Assembly: GCF_026212465.1 (NCBI RefSeq)
Contig: NC_080050.1
Coordinates: 29,360,070 to 29,424,069 of the forward strand
Length of the DNA stretch: 64,000 nucleotides
Origin: Amaranthus tricolor
Lineage: Eukaryota > Streptophyta > Magnoliopsida > Caryophyllales > Amaranthaceae
Direction: 5' to 3'
In this document: positions 58,608 through 64,000 of the stretch, one piece after another
Position numbering within the stretch: position 1 is the stretch's first letter
Layout: every line of letters begins with the position of its first letter
Made by a program: the position numbers and the translations under genes
Notes under the pieces: generated by a model
Database searches by the model: none
What the model was told of the DNA's origin: nothing
Seen by the model: the letters and a program-made list of their open reading frames with translations, nothing else

Positions 58608-61100
58608 ATTTGAAAGCGTGCAAAATCAATTAAGTTAGTGATCTAAGTCACAAAAATTTTGTAAATTTTTGGGTCTTTGTAAAATATAATATATATTTTC
58701 TTCGTTTTGAAATACATGCTCACTTAGGCTTTTTTGATAATGGTTTTGTAAATTGTAGGAGTAAACTACAAGTACCTTGTCAACTTTGTCAAAGTATGTA
58801 ATGTATTCCCATGAATGAATCGCAGTTTCTTCAACAAAATATTTATTTGTTGACTCATGTTTTTTAAATTAACTAGCCTAAATTCCCCAAAAATATAGCC
58901 CTGGATAACATTAAGGTGTTTGTTAAGTTGTTGGCTCGTTTTATTGACGTATTTGACCGACTGATAGAAACAGTTTTTTGTTAATTGTATAAGTTAAATT
59001 GTAAGATGTTTGGTTAAAATTAGATGTTAGCAAAAATGATGAATATATGTCTAAATTTAATTTTAACTCAAAAATAATTTACCAAAAATAATTTTTATTT
59101 ATTTTGATTGATAAAAAGTAAAAACCCAAAAGACATTCAATCAAAGAGCTAGATGAACCTACATATGATAAAGAGTACGGACACCCATGAAATGATCAAA
59201 TTATTGAAATGTCAAGTGGCCAATACATGAGATGGAAACTAATATTGTTGAAAAGAGAAACAAGGATACTCTTATAGTCTTATCTTGTGAATGACAAATA
59301 TAATTGATGCATTATTGGGTCATATCATATCATTTGACTTTTAAATTATTAGTCTTTTTAAATTTGTAGCATATGATTTTGAAAAGTTTAGTAAATTCAA
59401 AAAGACGATCAGATCATACTAAAATCTAAACTTCAAACAATGCAAGTGGAATTGAAATTGTAAAAAGCCACCCTTAATATGTAATTAAGTTTTTGCTGTC
59501 TAATCTGCCAGATACCAACTAAGAAGGATTTAATTTGTGTAACTTTAATTAGGAGAATAAGATTCTCCATAAAATCTTCTATAAAAGAAACTTAAACTGT
59601 TCAATTGAATTGGCTATATATGATCTCGCTATTTAAATTTTCTGTCCAAATATGCTCTCCTTTTAAAAGTGATTCTCATTCTCGTTAATCCTCGTGAACA
59701 CATTTTTATATTCTTTTTATATCATCTATAAATTGCAATTTTCATATCTTTTTATCCGTCAACCCAAATTTATTATTAATAAAAAGATGGATTTAGAGTA
59801 TAACAATTTTAATGAGACTAAAAACTGGGGAATATCAACTTTTTCGATAAAACAACTTAATAATGTGGTTAAGGTTCAAATTGGCAAAACCATAACCTTG
59901 ATCATGAGCCGATATTAAGATAGTAAAATGAATTATAAGCAAGTTTGATTCCCACCTCCTACCAAAAGCATTATTTCGCATTCTCCCTTTGCTTGTAAGG
60001 ACCAACTCGCACCACGGTCCATAATTGATTCGTAATTAACCAAAGCACCATGTTTTCGGGGGCATCCAATTGCTTCTCTAACACAAAATTAGTGGGAGAA
60101 TTTAAATTCGCACCTGCCTAGGCTACAACTCATGTTACTTAACTAAAAGCCCTATTAATGTATAACATGCATAGAGATGATTGTTCGGTCTATCCTATAC
60201 TAATATTTAAAATTCACATTGTGAGATGCGACCACCATCTTACAAAATTATTTAAACAAATCTCCAAGGAAACACATAGAAAGAATATGCACTCCTTAAG
60301 ACAGAATCTTCAACATTTGGTAGACCCAAAAATATTCGAAAAAGGCTTAGCGTAAATTATCATAATCAAGATAATAAGAGGTTGAAAATTCAGACCCAAA
60401 ACTCTATTACTAGAAAAGAATGATCTAGTTCATCAGACCTTGTCTATGGAAACTCCAAGGCATACTCCATCCCTCATCTCGGTCTAAAGGAAGAAGAATG
60501 CCACGGCAAAGAGACATTAGATGGTTATGTCTACCCTTGGCCAACACGTTAGACATTCGACTATGAAAACTGAGACAAAAAGCTCCATCGGAAAGGGTAT
60601 TCGTGCGTATCTTATACAGATCCGCCGACAACTATAACAGTTTTTTTTACGATGATACGAATCAACACTCAATCTTATGCGGAAACATCACTGGTGTGGC
60701 AAATCCCACGATTACTCGACTCCATACACACTCTTATCAGCCACCAGTGAAGCAGCAGGGAAATACTAGGACATAACCAATAATCCTACGATGAAACCCG
60801 ACTTCAGATCACAGAAGCACAGCCAAGAATTAATCTCGACTCCTGTGGGGAAAACAGTCCTACCGATAGTACGGTGTCTGTAGGGCTGACCACTGTAATA
60901 CAGTTCAGTAATAATATTTTTGTTTCATTCTTTTTTGCAATTCTACTGTTTTATTACTGCTTCACCTTATTTCAAGGAATAATGTGTACTGAAACTAATA
61001 TTTGAATTTCAAAGTGTTAACAAAAATATCATGAGATTCACAATAAAAAAAATGCTTTTTGAATATAAAAATTTATATTACACAATTTCTTTCGTTACTA
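58608..61100. other. Intergenic region after choline kinase
   Basis: 58608-59690 is the 3' UTR and AT-rich DNA with a GTGTTTGTTAAG MITE-like end near 58917. 60080-60240 has the dispersed repeat shared with the kinase intron. 60420-60900 is a patch of distinctly higher GC on which a 68-codon minus-strand ORF (60631-60425) sits; it matches no family I recognise. Confidence 0.45.
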
Positions 61101-61300
61101 GAATGTTTGGATAACATTTACGGAAGATAAAGAAAGGAATGTAAGAGAAAGGAGGGAAAGTGAGGGGAAAGCAGATTGATGTGTTCCCTTCCAAATTCTC
61201 CGATGTAAAAAAGATTTGTTTAGTATAAGATATTAAGAAAATCTCCCCTCCGATTCCTTCCCTTCATTTCCTTCCCCTTTCATTCTTATTATCCAAATGA
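61101..61300. mobile_element. Purine-rich TIR element near the carboxypeptidase 3' end
   Basis: Left end TTTGGATAACATTTACGGAA with GAAAGGAATG and GGAGGGAAAGTGAGGGG. The right end, reverse-complemented, gives TTTGGATAATAAGAATGAAA with GGGGAAGGAAATGAAGGGAA. The arms form an imperfect inverted repeat of about 60 bp. A similar unit lies at about 45.28-45.53 kb. Confidence 0.5.
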
Positions 61301-61393
61301 AGGACATGACATACATTCATTCCCCAACCTTTCTATTCTCTCCGTTTCCTCCTATTCGCACATAGCATAGAGAAAAAGAAGGAAAGGAAGAGA

Positions 61394-63983
61394 TCATACC
61401 ACAGTCGGTCTTTTTGATCCTAAGGCTTGTCTATGCTTTGGGAAGCTCAAACAGAGTTTTCTTCTATACAATAACAAAAGAAATGCTAGTGCCACAATAA
61501 TGACCATAGAAATCTCCATTTGAGGGTGAGCAAGAATATCAACCATTTCCAGCCTATTTTTGTAGTTGCCAGAACAATCACAGCCAGACCCTACTATTTT
61601 GCCCGCGTTGTTCGTTTCTGGCTCAAGAATAAAATCTGCAGTCGTGGCTTCTTCCACAAGAAATATAGTGGTGGATTTTGATTTGTAACCCGGACTGGAA
61701 GCCGTAACTGTCATGGAAACAATAAGGTAAAACTTCAGTCGCTTGACGCTTTGACAACACATGAACAGGAAAAAAGGGTCAGAAGAAAAACAGAACGATA
61801 AGTTTCATTTTCATTATGATTTTGATATGATCATAAGTTTGCATGATGCTTATATTAGAGTTATCTTTTTAAATCCACCCGAATATTAGATTATCAGGTT
61901 ATCCGCAAGAGTATTATAGTGAAGCTTCTATACTTGCTCCATTCCATAACCACTATGTTCTTTACACTTTCCTTTTTAGGTACTCCCTATTGATCCTCAT
62001 TCCTGATTCCACTCTCTTTGTTACTATATCTAGCTTTCATTCTCTCTTCCTTATTTACTTATCATTTTCCCCGCACTCCGAACGCTATTGTAAATCTCAA
62101 GAACATGGGATGTAGAGAGTATAAGATCAACACAACATTCCATCACCCCAATGCCATCAAGTAGCTCCCATGTAAGCGTGAGGTTAAGAGGGTTGAATGT
62201 ATGCAACCTTACCCTTGTTAGTGATAAATTAGCGGTTATCGCTGCAATTGCGGTAACAGTCGTGATGTCAAGGACGCGGCATGACTCATTTATCGGACAA
62301 TCGCAATGTGAATTGTTAGCTTTTTTTTCGGAAAGTTACATATATAAAACTCCACCTTGCTAAATCAATGCTCCTTTCACTATTTGCTCCAGAAACTTAG
62401 CCAATTAACCTTAATCATTTTCTATGAGCTCATCAGGCTTCCAATATTCAAAAATCTAGTATCACTATCACCACTCACCAGATTCTTGGATTTAATGTTT
62501 TTCATTATTAACTGATTTATATATAAAAAAAATTATTATATACATTTTCTAATAGCCAATTTATATTACCATATTCATATCTTTTAACTATGATTAATTG
62601 ATTACTATATGATCATATATATTATAGATGATATATCTATAAATATTTTCAACCTTTTGTAGGCAACCATCCTTATAGTAATGTGGTGATTGTTGAAAAT
62701 CGGAGAGGTGATAATGCTTTGTTCAACGAATTCAAGCAGAAGATTATAAAAACAAAAAGTAAAAACTACAAATGATACCAAATAGGCCCTAAGAAAACAG
62801 CTTTTACTGTTATAAGCTCCCATAGTTTATAAAAGGAAAAATGCATTAAGAAAATGGTTCAGTTTTCGAGCTATTTGTTTGCTTTTATACAAAAGTGACT
62901 TTGCTCTTTTCAGTGAGGTGACAATGGCCCGTGAAACTATTTTAGGGATACAAGGACAGCATAATGGTTCGAGATGTAATACCTTGGTATTTTACCCCAG
63001 GTACAAGTAAACGATGATAATCAGCAAAAAGGCGTCCAGCTTTTACCTGTGGTGAAATCAAAAGGGACACAAAGCACCATTACATATTCTCAGAAGATTA
63101 AAGAGGGACAGCAAATGATATGATCAATCAGTATATGCTTATGTAAAACATATCAGAAGAAGAATATGAAGTACAAAACCAAGAACCAATACGAAAACTG
63201 TCCCGATAAAACCTAAAATAATTGCTTTCCTATCAGTACAAGACTGGAATGGAAGGAAGCCAGAGGCAAAGACAAAAAACAAATGCCAGTACTCATCCTT
63301 CAAAATTCAGAGGACGAGGGTTTTTGGCTGTTGAAGACAAATTGGACAAAGCTTTTATAGCATGAGCAAATGAAACAGAACATATTGAACTATAGATCAC
63401 AAACAAACATCATTTTCTATTTTGAAAAACCAATAATCTGAATACTAAATCAAAATCACATAGACCAAACTTTTTAGGAAACTGAACATAACGTTAACTT
63501 CAATAAACAACGAAAACAACCACCTAATATGAGACCACAGACGATGTGAGTTGATGCATCCATTCCATTGAATTTTCCACACTTGCATTTATAATGTGAG
63601 AGTTTTCTATAGCATATGTAGTAAATTCAAGGCGACAGAGGCAGTAACATTCCAAGTATCCCTAACTATTCAAACTGCCATTATTGAAATAGTAGAGATG
63701 ATGTATCTAAATGATTGAAAAGAAAGGAGACGAAAAACCCCCCCCAAAACAGAATTATCTAGTAAAAGTTTCAGAAATCACTTACAAAAAAAATACAGGA
63801 AAAGAAGAGGATATTAAAAATTAAGAATAAAAAAAATCCCCTATATTATCTAAAAAGTATTTTAAAGGGTATTTACAAGACAGTCAGCAAGGAACTCACC
63901 GACTTATTTATTCCATTGATATCAATAATGGCTGGCAGGGGCGTCCTGGTATCCACTGAGAAAACCCTTCCATGAACTCCAGT
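61394..63983 (-). CDS. SOL1/carboxypeptidase D-type metallocarboxypeptidase, C-terminal part
   Basis: Three 3'-terminal exons are visible on the minus strand (63983-63900, 63046-62983, 61707-61394), joined in frame; upstream exons with the M14 zinc-peptidase domain lie beyond the window end. The visible part is the transthyretin-like domain that follows the catalytic domain in CPD/SOL1 proteins: TGVHGRVFSVDTRTPLPAII, ADYHRLLVPGVKYQVTASSP, GYKSKSTT and ATTADFILEP. A Cys pair (GCDCSG), one transmembrane helix (ISMVIIVALAFLLLLY) and a short basic cytosolic tail ending RPTVV follow. In Arabidopsis SOL1 trims C-terminal Arg/Lys from CLE-type peptide precursors in endosomes; the same role here is inferred. 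It is the last gene in the window and is not damaged in the visible part. Confidence 0.85.
61708..62982. other. Last intron of the carboxypeptidase gene
   Basis: The 1.27-kb intron has GT/AG ends. It contains a GC-richer stretch around 62150-62300 (TTAGCGGTTATCGCTGCAAT and GACGCGGCATGACTC) that vaguely resembles 29.35-29.46 kb in the phosphatase intron and could be a shared repeat. No coding exon was recognised. Confidence 0.4.
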
Positions 63984-64000
63984 CTGTCAAATGAAAAACA

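Noticed and set aside
1..64000. CRISPR arrays, operons, phage or bacterial systems
   Set aside because: The window is plant nuclear DNA with spliced genes; no regularly spaced repeats of CRISPR type or polycistronic gene runs exist.

Overview
This window is nuclear DNA from a land plant, almost certainly a eudicot. It is AT-rich, its genes have many introns with plant-type splice sites, and it carries a plant-specific P3 acidic ribosomal protein gene, a HAK-type potassium transporter, a Ty3 chromovirus, TRIM elements, RTE LINE tails and many MITEs. Repeat style (CTCCCTCCG-type MITEs, recurring GAGACGGTCT motifs) would fit Caryophyllales, but that is a weak inference. No bacterial, CRISPR or organellar gene set was recognised.

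Layout. 1-2.5 kb: last exon of a HAK5-like K+ transporter (+), upstream exons not seen. 3.1-5.7 kb: hypoxanthine-guanine phosphoribosyltransferase (-, 3 exons). 7.3-8.6 kb: MRN-complex-interacting-protein homologue (+, 5 exons, one microexon duplicated). 8.9-14.6 kb: poly(A)-binding protein (-, 6 exons, introns full of repeats). 17.5-18.8 kb: 60S acidic ribosomal protein P3 (+, 2 exons). 19-28 kb: gene-poor, with a truncated RTE LINE and a long inverted-repeat element. 28.1-34.6 kb: type I inositol polyphosphate 5-phosphatase (+, 10 exons). 35.7-46.2 kb: DHRS12-like short-chain dehydrogenase (-, 9 exons), whose first intron holds a complete but decayed 5.2-kb Ty3 chromovirus and a TRIM. 46.4-54 kb: repeat-rich, with a truncated Ty1/copia 3' end and a striking GC/(ATT)n foldback. 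54.9-58.6 kb: choline kinase (+, 6 exons), with a solo LTR and a TRIM in its introns. 61.4-64 kb: C-terminal part of a SOL1/carboxypeptidase D-type M14 peptidase (-), running off the window end.

The genes are unrelated housekeeping or signalling loci; there is no operon or obvious gene cluster. The common theme is transposon traffic into introns: six of the seven genes whose 5' exons are in the window carry a recognisable element or local duplication in an intron. The most unusual events are an RTE LINE insertion in the dehydrogenase gene whose target-site duplication copied the exon 3 splice acceptor, a duplicated 39-nt microexon in the MRNIP homologue, and a family of tiny LTR elements (TRIMs) in three different introns. 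All gene models are hand-spliced from frame continuity, GT/AG (twice GC/AG) borders and remembered family similarity; no search was run.
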